In this document: piece by piece, positions 34,734 to 43,296 of the stretch
Layout of the letters: every line of letters starts with the position of its first letter
How positions within the stretch are numbered: the first letter of the stretch is position 1
Origin: an uncultured Hungatella sp.
GTDB taxonomy: Bacteria > Bacillota > Clostridia > Lachnospirales > Lachnospiraceae
Direction: 5' to 3'
Length of the DNA stretch: 55,543 bases
Assembly (NCBI GenBank): GCA_949879025.1
Contig: CATLBO010000007.1
Coordinates: forward strand, 1-55,543
Program-made: the position numbers and the translations under genes
The notes under the pieces: model-generated
Databases searched by the model: none
Told to the model about the DNA's origin: nothing
What the model saw: only the letters and a program-made list of their open reading frames with translations

Positions 34734-36422
34734 AGGATTGCATTTTCCGATCCCTCTGCGGAGGCGGGAAGCGAGGTAACGGTAAATATGAAGATCAGCG
34801 CTGCAGGCGATGAGACGATTAACAGCTCAAATGTGATGTTGTCTTATGACGCATCTGCACTGCAGTTTATAGAGGGAACAGGAGCTACAGGCGACGCAGG
34901 CTCCATCCGTGTGGCCGGAGAAGCCCAGGGAGGCAATTATTCGGAACTGTCTTTTACGCTGAAGTTTAAGGCATTAAAGCCAGGAGCCACCACGATTTCC
35001 GTCAGCACTCAAGAAGTGTATGACAGAAACGGACAGCTGGTTAATGTTGCCCAGGAAGGCAGTTCTGCAGTTACCATAACAGGGGAGGCAGCGGCTGCTA
35101 ACGGCGCCCTTTTGTCAGATCTGCAGATCTCTCCGGGGACGCTGTCGCCGGCATTCTCTCCGGAGACGGAAAACTATACGGCTGTGGTAGGCGGTGACGT
35201 GGATACGCTTACAGTCAGCGCTCCGGCGGCGGATGCAAGTTCCAGCGTATCGGTATCGGGAAATGAGGGCCTGCAGCTGGGAGACAATGAGGTTGTGTGT
35301 ACTGTAACTGCTGCTGACGGGCAGACCAGGACTTACCGGATCAAGGTTACAAAGGTGGAAGGAGATCCGGGAGACTCGGTTCCGCTGGCGGATCAGGTTT
35401 CCTTAAAAACTTATGAGAGAGATATAACGGTGGTTTCTGCCCAGGAAGGGATGGAAGTGCCGGAAGGGTTTGTGCAGTGTTCCATTACCATTGACGGCCA
35501 GGCGGTTCAGGGATGGATATGGGGAGAGGACGAAAACCCTGAATATTGTATTTTTTATGCTATTAATGAAAGCGGAGAAAGCGGCTACTACCGTTACGAC
35601 CTGACAGAAAAGACCCTTCAGAGATATTTCCATGATCCTGCCGGCGGCGGAGAATTTGAGGAGAAGTACAACGCCACGGCCACGGAATATAATTCTCTGC
35701 TTCATGATTATGAGATCCGTTTTTGGATCATTATAGGTCTTATTGCGGTTATCGTTATATTGCTTATTGTTCTCATCATACTTGTTCTTGGAAGACGCAG
35801 CCGAGACGATTTTATGGAGAAGAGGGATGATGAAGACGACGGATGGGACGTAGATCCCAGGGAAAGACGCTCAAGGCTGACAAAGGAAGAGCAGTATATG
35901 CGCGGGCTTGAGGAAGAGGAAGAGGAGGCCCGGCAGGAGGATGATTACTCTTTTGCCAGAAGGGTAGAACCTGATGATGACAGTTATGCAGGTTACCCCA
36001 TGAGGGCAGGTTACCAGGGAGAAAATACAGGCTCTGGGAGAAGCGGGCAGACAGCAGGCAGCGGAGGCCCAAGAGGAGCAGGTCCCCAGAGAACCATGTC
36101 CCAGCCAGGCGCAGGAAACCGGGGCAGCAACTTGACCGGGAAAACCGGAGGAGCCAGAGGCAGTAACCGTATAGGCGGAGGGCCTGAGCGCCATGGCGGA
36201 CCTGTTCCGGGAGGCACCAGGGCGATTCCCGTAAATGAAGTGCGGGGGGCAGCATCCCCAGGCAGCAAAACTTCCAGAAGCAATACAGGGCGGAATGCCG
36301 CCGTCAGAGACAGGACGGATGCTGCCAGAGGCAGCGGAAGAGTTTCACAGACAGGAAGAAACGGCCAGGCCAGGCATCAGCAAGATGGAGACGATGATTT
36401 TGAAGTAATTGATTTAGAGTAA
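34650..36422 (+). CDS. Cohesin-domain membrane protein with long polar cytoplasmic tail
   Basis: This 590-residue protein has a signal peptide (1-28), then a cohesin-type domain (about 29-150; ARIAFSDPSAEAGSEVTVNM, VMLSYDASALQFIEG). A cadherin-like beta-sandwich follows (about 153-238; LSDLQISPGTLSPAFSPETE), then a membrane-proximal domain (about 244-355) with two conserved aromatic stretches, PEYCIFYAINESGESGYYRY and TLQRYFHDPAG. One transmembrane helix (about 357-380) precedes a cytoplasmic tail of about 210 residues, acidic first and then Gly/Arg/Ser/Pro-rich. Cohesin-like domains outside cellulosomes are thought to mediate surface protein binding. With the glucosaminidase upstream it forms a cell-surface locus. 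A terminator follows. Confidence 0.85.
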   Translation: MSRVKKILGGAAMVSLISLAISFQALAARIAFSDPSAEAGSEVTVNMKISAAGDETINSSNVMLSYDASALQFIEGTGATGDAGSIRVAGEAQGGNYSELSFTLKFKALKPGATTISVSTQEVYDRNGQLVNVAQEGSSAVTITGEAAAANGALLSDLQISPGTLSPAFSPETENYTAVVGGDVDTLTVSAPAADASSSVSVSGNEGLQLGDNEVVCTVTAADGQTRTYRIKVTKVEGDPGDSVPLADQVSLKTYERDITVVSAQEGMEVPEGFVQCSITIDGQAVQGWIWGEDENPEYCIFYAINESGESGYYRYDLTEKTLQRYFHDPAGGGEFEEKYNATATEYNSLLHDYEIRFWIIIGLIAVIVILLIVLIILVLGRRSRDDFMEKRDDEDDGWDVDPRERRSRLTKEEQYMRGLEEEEEEARQEDDYSFARRVEPDDDSYAGYPMRAGYQGENTGSGRSGQTAGSGGPRGAGPQRTMSQPGAGNRGSNLTGKTGGARGSNRIGGGPERHGGPVPGGTRAIPVNEVRGAASPGSKTSRSNTGRNAAVRDRTDAARGSGRVSQTGRNGQARHQQDGDDDFEVIDLE

Positions 36423-36430
36423 CCTGTATG

Positions 36431-36473
36431 CAGGGGCGGCTTAAAGGGGGCTGCCCCTGTTACTGTTGTTTTG
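36431..36473 (+). terminator. Terminator after the surface-protein locus
   Basis: A ten-pair stem with one G-U pair (36431-36440 with 36450-36459, CAGGGGCGGC/GCTGCCCCTG) is followed by a T-rich stretch (TTACTGTTGTTTTG). The T run is interrupted. Confidence 0.6.
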
Positions 36474-36504
36474 TTGGAATACCTGGAGTGGCAAAGATTT
36501 CTAC

Positions 36505-36533
36505 TTGACGAATCGTCCGTAATGTTATAAGAT
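36505..36533 (+). promoter_or_regulatory. Promoter of the GntR-type regulator
   Basis: TTGACG (36505-36510), a 17-base spacer and TAAGAT (36528-36533). The -10 lies inside a palindrome that is probably the regulator's own operator. Confidence 0.65.
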
Positions 36534-36551
36534 TGCTATAACAGATATAAC
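36524..36551. promoter_or_regulatory. Likely operator of the GntR-type regulator
   Basis: GTTATA (36524-36529) and TATAAC (36537-36542) are a perfect inverted repeat with a seven-base spacer. A second TATAAC follows at 36546-36551. It overlaps the -10 element directly upstream of the regulator gene, the usual layout for autorepression by YtrA-type GntR proteins. Confidence 0.6.
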
Positions 36552-36567
36552 GAAAGATGGTGGATAG

Positions 36568-36951
36568 ATGATTCTAAGCATTGATTTTAACAGTGACGAA
36601 GCTTTTTACATACAGCTTCGTAATCAGATTATCATTGGGATTGCCACAGGACGGATCCGGGAAGGAGATTCTTTGCCGTCTGTGCGTCAGCTGGCGGATA
36701 ATATCAGCATCAATATGCATACAGTAAATAAAGCGTACTCTGTATTAAAGCAAGAGGGGTTTGTAAAGCTTGACCGGAGGAAAGGCGCCATTATCTCCCT
36801 GGATGTGGATAAACAGAGAGGGCTAGAAGAGATGAAAGAGGAAATTGCCGTTGCCATGGCCAAGGGTATCTGCAAAGGTATCAGGAGGGAAGAAGTTCAC
36901 CGGCTGGTAGACGAGATTTACGAACTGTTTGCCAATTGGGAAGAGAACTGA
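36568..36951 (+). CDS. GntR family transcriptional regulator (YtrA subfamily)
   Basis: This 127-residue regulator has a winged helix-turn-helix at about 10-75 (EAFYIQLRNQIIIGIATGRI, GDSLPSVRQLADNISINMHT, VNKAYSVLKQEGFVKLDRRK) and only a short C-terminal helical dimerisation tail, which places it in the YtrA subfamily. Such regulators usually control an adjacent ABC transporter operon. Here none is present; the next genes, 71 bp downstream without a visible terminator, are mcsA-mcsB-clpC, where CtsR is usually found. An autoregulatory palindrome overlaps its promoter. Control of the clp operon by this protein is inferred from position. Confidence 0.9.
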   Translation: MILSIDFNSDEAFYIQLRNQIIIGIATGRIREGDSLPSVRQLADNISINMHTVNKAYSVLKQEGFVKLDRRKGAIISLDVDKQRGLEEMKEEIAVAMAKGICKGIRREEVHRLVDEIYELFANWEEN

Positions 36952-37022
36952 TACGCTGCAGGAAGCATATGGGAAAGAGCAGGGGGATTTCGGAGTATCT
37001 ATAAGAATGATGGAGGATTGTT

Positions 37023-37598
37023 ATGTTATGTGAAAGGTGCAAGATCCGTGAAGCGAATATTCAATATACAGAAGTGATCAACGGAGTAAAAACGGAACAT
37101 AATTTCTGCGCCCAGTGCGCCAAAGAAATGGACTTTGGCCCTTATTCCGCTATTTTTGACGGAGAATTTCCATTAGCCCAGCTTTTGTCAGGACTGCTTG
37201 GCGGTGAATGGCCGGTTCAGAAGAAAGACAGGCTGTCCCAGATCACCTGTCCCACCTGCGGTACGTCCTACGAGGAATTTGTGAAGAACAGCTGTTTCGG
37301 GTGTGCGGACTGCTATACTATGTTTGACTTGCTGATTCATGACAATATAAAGCAGCTTCAGGGCAGTGACAGCCACAAGGGGAAGCATCCTGTCTGTCAG
37401 GAGCCGCTAAGCAGCAAGGCACAGGCGGAGGCAGTGGCCCAGGAAGAGACAGAGCAGACCAAGAGCACGGAAGAGCAGCAGATCCGTGCCTGGGACAGGA
37501 AGCTAAAAGAAGCCTTAAGGACAGAAGATTATGAGAATGCGGCAGTATACCGGGATAAAATCCGGGCGCTGCGGGAAGGGAAGGAAGCCGATGCTTAA
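37023..37598 (+). CDS. mcsA: McsA-like zinc-finger and UVR-domain protein, activator of McsB
   Basis: This 191-residue protein of the protein-arginine phosphorylation system has paired CXXC motifs: Cys3/Cys6 and Cys29/Cys32 in the N-terminal finger, and Cys76/Cys79 with Cys91/Cys94 in the second. A UVR helix-hairpin lies near the C-terminus (about 155-185, KLKEALRTEDYENAAVYRDK). In Bacillus and relatives McsA binds zinc and activates the kinase McsB. The end overlaps mcsB by eight bases, which suggests translational coupling. The ribosome binding site is GGAGG. Confidence 0.93.
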   Translation: MLCERCKIREANIQYTEVINGVKTEHNFCAQCAKEMDFGPYSAIFDGEFPLAQLLSGLLGGEWPVQKKDRLSQITCPTCGTSYEEFVKNSCFGCADCYTMFDLLIHDNIKQLQGSDSHKGKHPVCQEPLSSKAQAEAVAQEETEQTKSTEEQQIRAWDRKLKEALRTEDYENAAVYRDKIRALREGKEADA

Positions 37599-38631
37599 GT
37601 GGTTTGAACAGGTACAGGACGGCGGCAGCAACATTGTATGCAGCAAAGTGCGCCTGGCACGTAACTGGTCGGAATATGTGTTTCCGTCCAGGCTTTCCGA
37701 CGAGGACAGCAGAGAGATGCTGAACCGGCTGCATGAAGGACTTCGGGATCTGGGAGATTTGGACGGACGGGATTATGAGTCTGCCTATTTGGATGAGTTA
37801 AGCGAACTGGACAGAAGAGCCCTTAAAGAAAGGCGGATTCTTAATGCTTCCATTTTGGAGAGAAAAGCACCTATGTCCATTCTGATTACCAGGGAGGAAG
37901 ATATCAGCCTGGTATTAAACGGGTCGGATCACATTCGGATTCAGGTTTGGGCGCCAGGGCTTTGTTTGGCAGAGGCATTAAAGACTGCGGATCAGGTAGA
38001 TGATTATGTCAATGCCAGGTTTTCCTATGCATTTGACGATAAGTACGGATATCTTACGTCTTATCCTACCAATGTAGGCACAGGATTAAGGGCTACAGCC
38101 ATTGTCCATCTGCCTAGCCTGTCCATGGGAAAGAAATTTCCCTCCATGTTGAATGACATGGGGAGAATAGGCGTTAGCATCCGGGGGGTTTATGGGGAGG
38201 GAAGGGAGAATTACGGAGCCCTCTACGAAATTTCCAATCAGAAAACCATGGGAAGGACAGAGAAGGAACTGACTGACCTGGTGGCTAAGGTGGCTTCCCA
38301 GCTGGACGAACAGGAAAAGCAGATCCGGGAAATGGGCCTTGCCAGCCATCGTCTGGAGATGGAAGATGAGGTATATAAATCATATGGCGTTTTAAGGTAT
38401 GCCAGAAGGCTTTCCATGAAAGATGCCATGACATTCTTATCCCAGATTATGAGCGGCATTGCCGACGGCCTTGTAAAGCTTCAAGAGCCTTGTCCGGTGT
38501 TCAGGCTGATGCTGGGAATCCAGACGGCCAATCTGCAGAAGCTGTCTGACCGCCCTCTTGACAAGGGGGAACTGGACATGGCCAGGGCGGCTTACTTAAG
38601 AAGCGAGCTGCCGGATTTGACACAAAGTTAA
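37591..38631 (+). CDS. mcsB: Protein arginine kinase McsB
   Basis: This 346-residue kinase of the phosphagen-kinase fold phosphorylates arginines on proteins, marking them for ClpCP degradation. Visible family features are the nucleotide-binding SKVRLARN (18-25), ITREEDISLV (99-108, the phosphagen-kinase NEED-loop equivalent), and SYPTNVGTGLRA (157-168). ATG 37591 was chosen because it places the start within the end of mcsA and matches the normal McsB N-terminus; the longer in-frame start at 37531 lies within mcsA coding sequence. clpC follows after 80 bp. Confidence 0.95.
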   Translation: MLKWFEQVQDGGSNIVCSKVRLARNWSEYVFPSRLSDEDSREMLNRLHEGLRDLGDLDGRDYESAYLDELSELDRRALKERRILNASILERKAPMSILITREEDISLVLNGSDHIRIQVWAPGLCLAEALKTADQVDDYVNARFSYAFDDKYGYLTSYPTNVGTGLRATAIVHLPSLSMGKKFPSMLNDMGRIGVSIRGVYGEGRENYGALYEISNQKTMGRTEKELTDLVAKVASQLDEQEKQIREMGLASHRLEMEDEVYKSYGVLRYARRLSMKDAMTFLSQIMSGIADGLVKLQEPCPVFRLMLGIQTANLQKLSDRPLDKGELDMARAAYLRSELPDLTQS

Positions 38632-38711
38632 TGGCAGAATCTTGGCATTTACTGCCCGTCATGGGGCATAATGCCCTTTGAGGCAATGGAAAAATCAAGG
38701 AGGAATCTTAT

Positions 38712-41174
38712 ATGATAGATCGTTTCACTGCAAAAGCCAGGGAAGCTATTGGCCTGGCAGTAGATGCGGCGGAGACATTGGGCCACAATTATGTAGGCAC
38801 GGAACATTTGCTCATCGGCCTTTTACAGGAAGGCACCGGGGTGGCCGCCCGGGTTCTGGATGAATGCGGCGTGAAAGTAGAAAAGGTAATGGAGCTGGTG
38901 AGCCAGCTGATTACTCCAAATCAGACAGTGCGGACAGCGGAGCAGAATACCTATACCCCCAGCGCCAGAAGGGTCATTGAAAACAGTTACCGGGAAGCTG
39001 TAAGATTTAAGGCTCCTCTGATCGGCACAGAACACATCCTGATTGCCATTATCCGGGAAAATGACTGTGTGGCTTCCAGGCTGCTAAATACCATGGGTAT
39101 CAGCATTCAGCGGCTGTATGTGGATGTTCTTTCTGCCATGGGTGAGGATGCTGCTGCAGGGCGGGATGACATTGCGGCAGGCAAAGGGCCAAAAGGGAAG
39201 GCGGCTACGCCTACATTGGATCGGTACAGCAGGGATTTAACGGTTTTGGCCAGAGAGGGAAAACTGGACCCGGTTATCGGAAGGGAGACGGAGATCCAGC
39301 GTGTGGTTCAGATTTTAAGCCGCCGGACCAAGAACAATCCCTGCCTAATCGGAGAGACGGGAGTGGGAAAAACTGCGGTGGTGGAAGGGCTGGCGCAGAT
39401 GATTGCGGCAGGCAATATACCGGAAACCATTGCCAATAAGAGAGTTGTGACGCTGGATCTTTCAGGCATGGTGGCAGGATCAAAATACAGGGGTGAATTT
39501 GAGGAGCGCATTAAACGTGTTTTGGCAGAGGTCATGGAAGACGGAGAAGTCCTTCTGTTCATTGACGAGATCCACACCATAATCGGGGCGGGAGGCGCAG
39601 AAGGGGCTCTGGACGCTTCCAACATTTTAAAGCCGTCTCTGGCAAGAGGGGAGCTGCAGCTTATCGGGGCCACTACCATAGAAGAATACCGCAAACATAT
39701 TGAGAAAGATTCCGCTTTGGAGCGGAGATTTCAGCCAGTAACCGTGGAGGAGCCGTCAGAGGACCAGGCATATGAGATCCTTAAGGGCCTGAGAGGCCGT
39801 TATGAGAACCACCACAGTGTAAAGATTACGGATGAAGCCTTAAGGGCGGCAGTGAAATTGTCAGCCCGCTATATTAATGACAGATTTCTGCCGGATAAAG
39901 CCATTGATTTAATAGACGAGGCCTCGTCTAAGCTTCGGCTGACCAATTTCGTCGAGCCGGCTCAGATCAAGGAGCTGGAACAGGAGATAGGGGCCTTGGA
40001 GAAGCAGAAAGAGGCTGCTATTAAAGCCGAAGCTTATGAGAAAGCCGGGGAGATAAAGAAGAAGCAGCAGAAGAAGCGGGAAAAAATAGAAAAAGTGCGG
40101 GACAAATGGCAGAAAGAAAAGGTAAGCCGCAAACTGGTTGTGGGAGAAAACGAGATTGCCGATGTAGTTTCCGGCTGGACCAGAATCCCGGTTAAGAAGC
40201 TGGAGGAGGAGGAATCGGAACGGCTTAAGAAGCTGGAGATTATCCTTCATGAGCGGGTTGTAGGACAGGAAGAAGCAGTTACTGCAGTGGCCAAAGCCAT
40301 CCGCCGCGGAAGAGTGGGGCTTAAGGACCCCAGGCGCCCGATTGGATCTTTCTTGTTTCTCGGGCCTACGGGAGTTGGGAAAACGGAGCTGTGCAAGGCT
40401 TTGGCCGAAGCTATGTTCGGCACGGAAAGCGCCCTGATACGCGTTGATATGTCGGAATACATGGAGAAGCACAGCGTTTCAAAGATGATTGGCTCTCCGC
40501 CAGGATATGTAGGGTATGACGAAGGAGGGCAGTTAAGCGAAAAAATCCGCAGAAATCCTTACTCTGTTGTGCTGTTTGATGAGATTGAGAAAGCCCATCC
40601 GGATGTATTTAACATTCTTCTCCAGGTTTTGGATGACGGCCATGTTACGGACGCCCAGGGGAGAAAGATTGATTTTAAGAATACCATATTGATAATGACC
40701 TCCAATGCAGGGGCGGAAAGCATTATTTCTCCGAAGCGTCTCGGATTTACATCTGTAGATGATGAGCAGGAAAATTACCGGTTTATGAAGGATCGGGTTA
40801 TGGAAGAAGTCAAAAAGATCTTTAAGCCGGAGTTTATTAACCGGATCGATGAGGTTATGGTGTTCCACCCGCTGAATAAGGAAAACATGAAAGAGATCGT
40901 TTCCATTATGCTGAAAACCATCAACAAGCGGACTATGCAGCAGATGGGAATTACCCTTCATGTGACGGAAGAAAGCCGGGAATACCTTATTGAAAAAGGA
41001 TATGACGCCAAATACGGAGCTCGTCCTCTGCGCAGGACGATCCAAAGCATGGTGGAGGATAAGCTGGCCGAGGAGATTTTAGACGGTACAGTGAAGGAAG
41101 GCGACCAAGTAGAGGTGGCAAAGGGAGAAGACGGCCTTTTGTTTACAGCCAGAGAATTGCAAATGCAGGGGTAG
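38712..41174 (+). CDS. clpC: ATP-dependent Clp protease ATP-binding subunit ClpC
   Basis: This 820-residue AAA+ unfoldase feeds substrates into ClpP. It has an N-terminal double Clp-N repeat (about 1-150; FTAKAREAIGLAVDAAETLG), AAA-1 with Walker A GETGVGKT (about 213), and a middle domain with a UVR-like coiled coil (about 420-470), characteristic of ClpC. AAA-2 carries Walker A GPTGVGKT (about 551), with the ClpP-binding LGF loop in SPKRLGFTS and a C-terminal D2-small domain. A strong AAGGAGG site precedes it. It completes the mcsA-mcsB-clpC quality-control operon. No CtsR gene or CtsR-box is visible. Confidence 0.96.
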   Translation: MIDRFTAKAREAIGLAVDAAETLGHNYVGTEHLLIGLLQEGTGVAARVLDECGVKVEKVMELVSQLITPNQTVRTAEQNTYTPSARRVIENSYREAVRFKAPLIGTEHILIAIIRENDCVASRLLNTMGISIQRLYVDVLSAMGEDAAAGRDDIAAGKGPKGKAATPTLDRYSRDLTVLAREGKLDPVIGRETEIQRVVQILSRRTKNNPCLIGETGVGKTAVVEGLAQMIAAGNIPETIANKRVVTLDLSGMVAGSKYRGEFEERIKRVLAEVMEDGEVLLFIDEIHTIIGAGGAEGALDASNILKPSLARGELQLIGATTIEEYRKHIEKDSALERRFQPVTVEEPSEDQAYEILKGLRGRYENHHSVKITDEALRAAVKLSARYINDRFLPDKAIDLIDEASSKLRLTNFVEPAQIKELEQEIGALEKQKEAAIKAEAYEKAGEIKKKQQKKREKIEKVRDKWQKEKVSRKLVVGENEIADVVSGWTRIPVKKLEEEESERLKKLEIILHERVVGQEEAVTAVAKAIRRGRVGLKDPRRPIGSFLFLGPTGVGKTELCKALAEAMFGTESALIRVDMSEYMEKHSVSKMIGSPPGYVGYDEGGQLSEKIRRNPYSVVLFDEIEKAHPDVFNILLQVLDDGHVTDAQGRKIDFKNTILIMTSNAGAESIISPKRLGFTSVDDEQENYRFMKDRVMEEVKKIFKPEFINRIDEVMVFHPLNKENMKEIVSIMLKTINKRTMQQMGITLHVTEESREYLIEKGYDAKYGARPLRRTIQSMVEDKLAEEILDGTVKEGDQVEVAKGEDGLLFTARELQMQG

Positions 41175-41301
41175 AGTATCACCCTTACAGCCTTTCCAGG
41201 CGCCTGCGCTTTAGAAATATCAGTGTCCTGAACGGATATTGGTGAGGCATGTCATGGGAGGCAGAAAGATAAGTATTATTAAAATACCAGGAGGAAGAGT
41301 T

Positions 41302-41718
41302 ATGTCAGTGATTCAAGAGTTGGTTCGTTCCCAGGCAGATGGAAGCATTAGTTTTGGAAACCACAAATTGGAGAAAAAGGCAAAAAAGGAGAATTTTGAG
41401 CACTGCGGAGATCTGTACAAGGTTAAAACGTATTGTGAGATCACCAAGCTGGAGCGCAACGGAATGTTTGTGTATGAATCGGTTCCGGGAACAGCTGTCA
41501 GTGAATTTGTGGCGGCTGACTGGGGCGTAGAGTTTCTGGTGGAAGGTGACAAGGATGTGCAGATCACGGTTCAGCTGGAAGGGGATACGGAATACGAAGT
41601 TACTGTAGACGGAATGTCTGCAGGCAATATGGCTACAAATATGAGCGGGAAATTAAATGTCAGCGTGGAACTGAATGAGGGAAGCGCTGTAAAAGTGAGA
41701 ATTGAGAAAAGGCAGTAG
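41302..41718 (+). CDS. Conserved hypothetical protein (labelled 'endosialidase' in some clostridial genomes)
   Basis: This 138-residue soluble protein begins MSVIQELVRSQADGSISFGN after AGGAGGA; the longer frame from 41239 was rejected on that basis. It is mainly beta-strand (GDLYKVKTYCEITKLERNGM; DVQITVQLEGDTEYEVTVDG), without signal peptide or catalytic motif. Similar clostridial proteins carry the automatic name endosialidase, but it is far too small and has none of that enzyme's features, so the name should not be taken as function. It is transcribed between clpC and radA and ends at its own terminator. Confidence 0.75.
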   Translation: MSVIQELVRSQADGSISFGNHKLEKKAKKENFEHCGDLYKVKTYCEITKLERNGMFVYESVPGTAVSEFVAADWGVEFLVEGDKDVQITVQLEGDTEYEVTVDGMSAGNMATNMSGKLNVSVELNEGSAVKVRIEKRQ

Positions 41719-41745
41719 CACAGAAGCTGCTTTGTAAACTGCTGT

Positions 41746-41776
41746 AAAAGGGGCGATGAAAATCGGCCCTTTTATG
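41746..41776 (+). terminator. Terminator after the 41302 gene
   Basis: A 12-position stem with one mismatch (41746-41757 with 41762-41773, AAAAGGGGCGAT/ATCGGCCCTTTT) and a four-base loop. The 3' arm ends in four T residues. Confidence 0.8.
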
Positions 41777-41862
41777 CGCTGACAAGAAGAACCGTTTGTT
41801 TTCTAACGAAAAAGAATATATGCTGGGTTCCTGCGGCGATTGGAAGGGAGAGACAAGGATAT

Positions 41863-43233
41863 ATGGCAAAAGCAAAAACAACTGCGTTTTTCTGCAAAGA
41901 GTGCGGATATGAGTCTGCAAAGTGGATGGGGCAGTGTCCGGCCTGCAGGGAATGGAATACTATGGTGGAAGAGCCAGTGGGGAAAAAAGGGGCATCTGTC
42001 TTGCCAGGGCGTCAGGCTCCACTTATAAAAAGCCGGCCAGCCAGGCTGTCAGAGATTTCCATTGAGGAGAAAGACCGGGTAACCACCGGTTACGGGGAGC
42101 TGGATCGGGTCTTAGGAGGCGGCGTGGTGGCAGGTTCTCTGGTGCTGGTAGGCGGAGATCCGGGTATCGGAAAGTCCACGCTGCTTTTGCAGGTGTGCGG
42201 TAATCTGGCAGCGTCCGGGCAGAAGGTTCTTTACATATCCGGGGAGGAATCTTTAAAGCAGATTAAGCTTAGGGCTAACCGGATCGGATCTATGGCCGGA
42301 GATTTGAAATTTCAATGCGAAACCAGCCTGGATCATATTCGGGACACGATTATTGAGGAGAAACCAGACGTGGTAATCATTGACTCGATTCAGACCATGT
42401 ACAGGGAAGAGATTTCCTCAGCGCCAGGCAGCGTCAGCCAGGTGCGGGAGTCTACCAGCCTGCTGATGCAGATTGCCAAAGGGGAAGGCGTCACGATTTT
42501 TATTGTAGGCCATGTGACCAAGGAAGGGGTGGTAGCAGGCCCAAGGGTACTGGAGCATATGGTAGATACGGTTTTGTATTTTGAGGGGGATCGTCATGCT
42601 TCTTACAGGATTCTTCGGGGAGTAAAAAACCGCTTTGGATCTACCAATGAGATAGGGGTTTTTGAAATGCAACAGCAGGGGCTGACGGAGGTGGAAAATC
42701 CTTCGGAATTTATGCTGGACGGAAGACCCCAGGGAGCTTCGGGAGCAGTGGTGGCCTGCGCAATGGAAGGAACCAGGCCTATTCTTCTGGAGGTTCAGGC
42801 ACTGGTAACCCAGAGCAATCTGGGGATTCCCAGAAGGACGGCAGCGGGGACGGATTACAACAGGGTAAATCTTCTGATGGCGGTTCTGGAAAAGCGCTGC
42901 CATTACGAGATGTCCAGGTATGATGCCTACGTAAATATTGCAGGGGGAATGAGGATGAATGAGCCTGCCCTGGATCTGTCTATTATTATGGCTCTTGTAT
43001 CCAGCCTAAAAGACAGGGCTGTAGATGAAAAGACTATCGTATTCGGCGAAGTAGGGCTTTCCGGCGAGGTGCGGGCAGTGTCTATGGCAGAACAGAGGGT
43101 TAACGAGGCAGTGAAGCTGGGGTTTGAAGCATGTATGCTGCCTCAGATCTGCCTGGATAAGATGAAGCGTACAGAGAAAATCCGCCTGATCGGTGTGAGA
43201 ACTGTCAGAGAAGCCATTTCTCAGCTGCAGTGA
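41863..43233 (+). CDS. radA: DNA repair protein RadA
   Basis: This 456-residue RecA-like ATPase processes recombination intermediates and promotes branch migration. It has an N-terminal C4 zinc finger (Cys11, Cys14, Cys25, Cys28), Walker A GGDPGIGKS (97-105), the RadA-specific KNRFG motif (255-259), and a C-terminal Lon-like domain (GASGAVVACAMEGTRPILLE; NIAGGMRMNEPALDLSIIMA). Length and domain order are standard. In Bacillus, radA (sms) lies near the clpC operon, and the same arrangement is seen here with one small gene between. Confidence 0.97.
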   Translation: MAKAKTTAFFCKECGYESAKWMGQCPACREWNTMVEEPVGKKGASVLPGRQAPLIKSRPARLSEISIEEKDRVTTGYGELDRVLGGGVVAGSLVLVGGDPGIGKSTLLLQVCGNLAASGQKVLYISGEESLKQIKLRANRIGSMAGDLKFQCETSLDHIRDTIIEEKPDVVIIDSIQTMYREEISSAPGSVSQVRESTSLLMQIAKGEGVTIFIVGHVTKEGVVAGPRVLEHMVDTVLYFEGDRHASYRILRGVKNRFGSTNEIGVFEMQQQGLTEVENPSEFMLDGRPQGASGAVVACAMEGTRPILLEVQALVTQSNLGIPRRTAAGTDYNRVNLLMAVLEKRCHYEMSRYDAYVNIAGGMRMNEPALDLSIIMALVSSLKDRAVDEKTIVFGEVGLSGEVRAVSMAEQRVNEAVKLGFEACMLPQICLDKMKRTEKIRLIGVRTVREAISQLQ

Positions 43234-43296
43234 CAGGGAGAAAAGGAAAATACAAAAAAAGGCGGCATAATTTATAAGAAAAGCCGGAGGATATGT

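Noticed and set aside
36440..36567. CtsR operator (GGTCAAA-type heptads) before the clp operon
   Set aside because: No pair of GGTCAAA/TTTGACC heptads is present; the only symmetric site is the GTTATA-N7-TATAAC palindrome.
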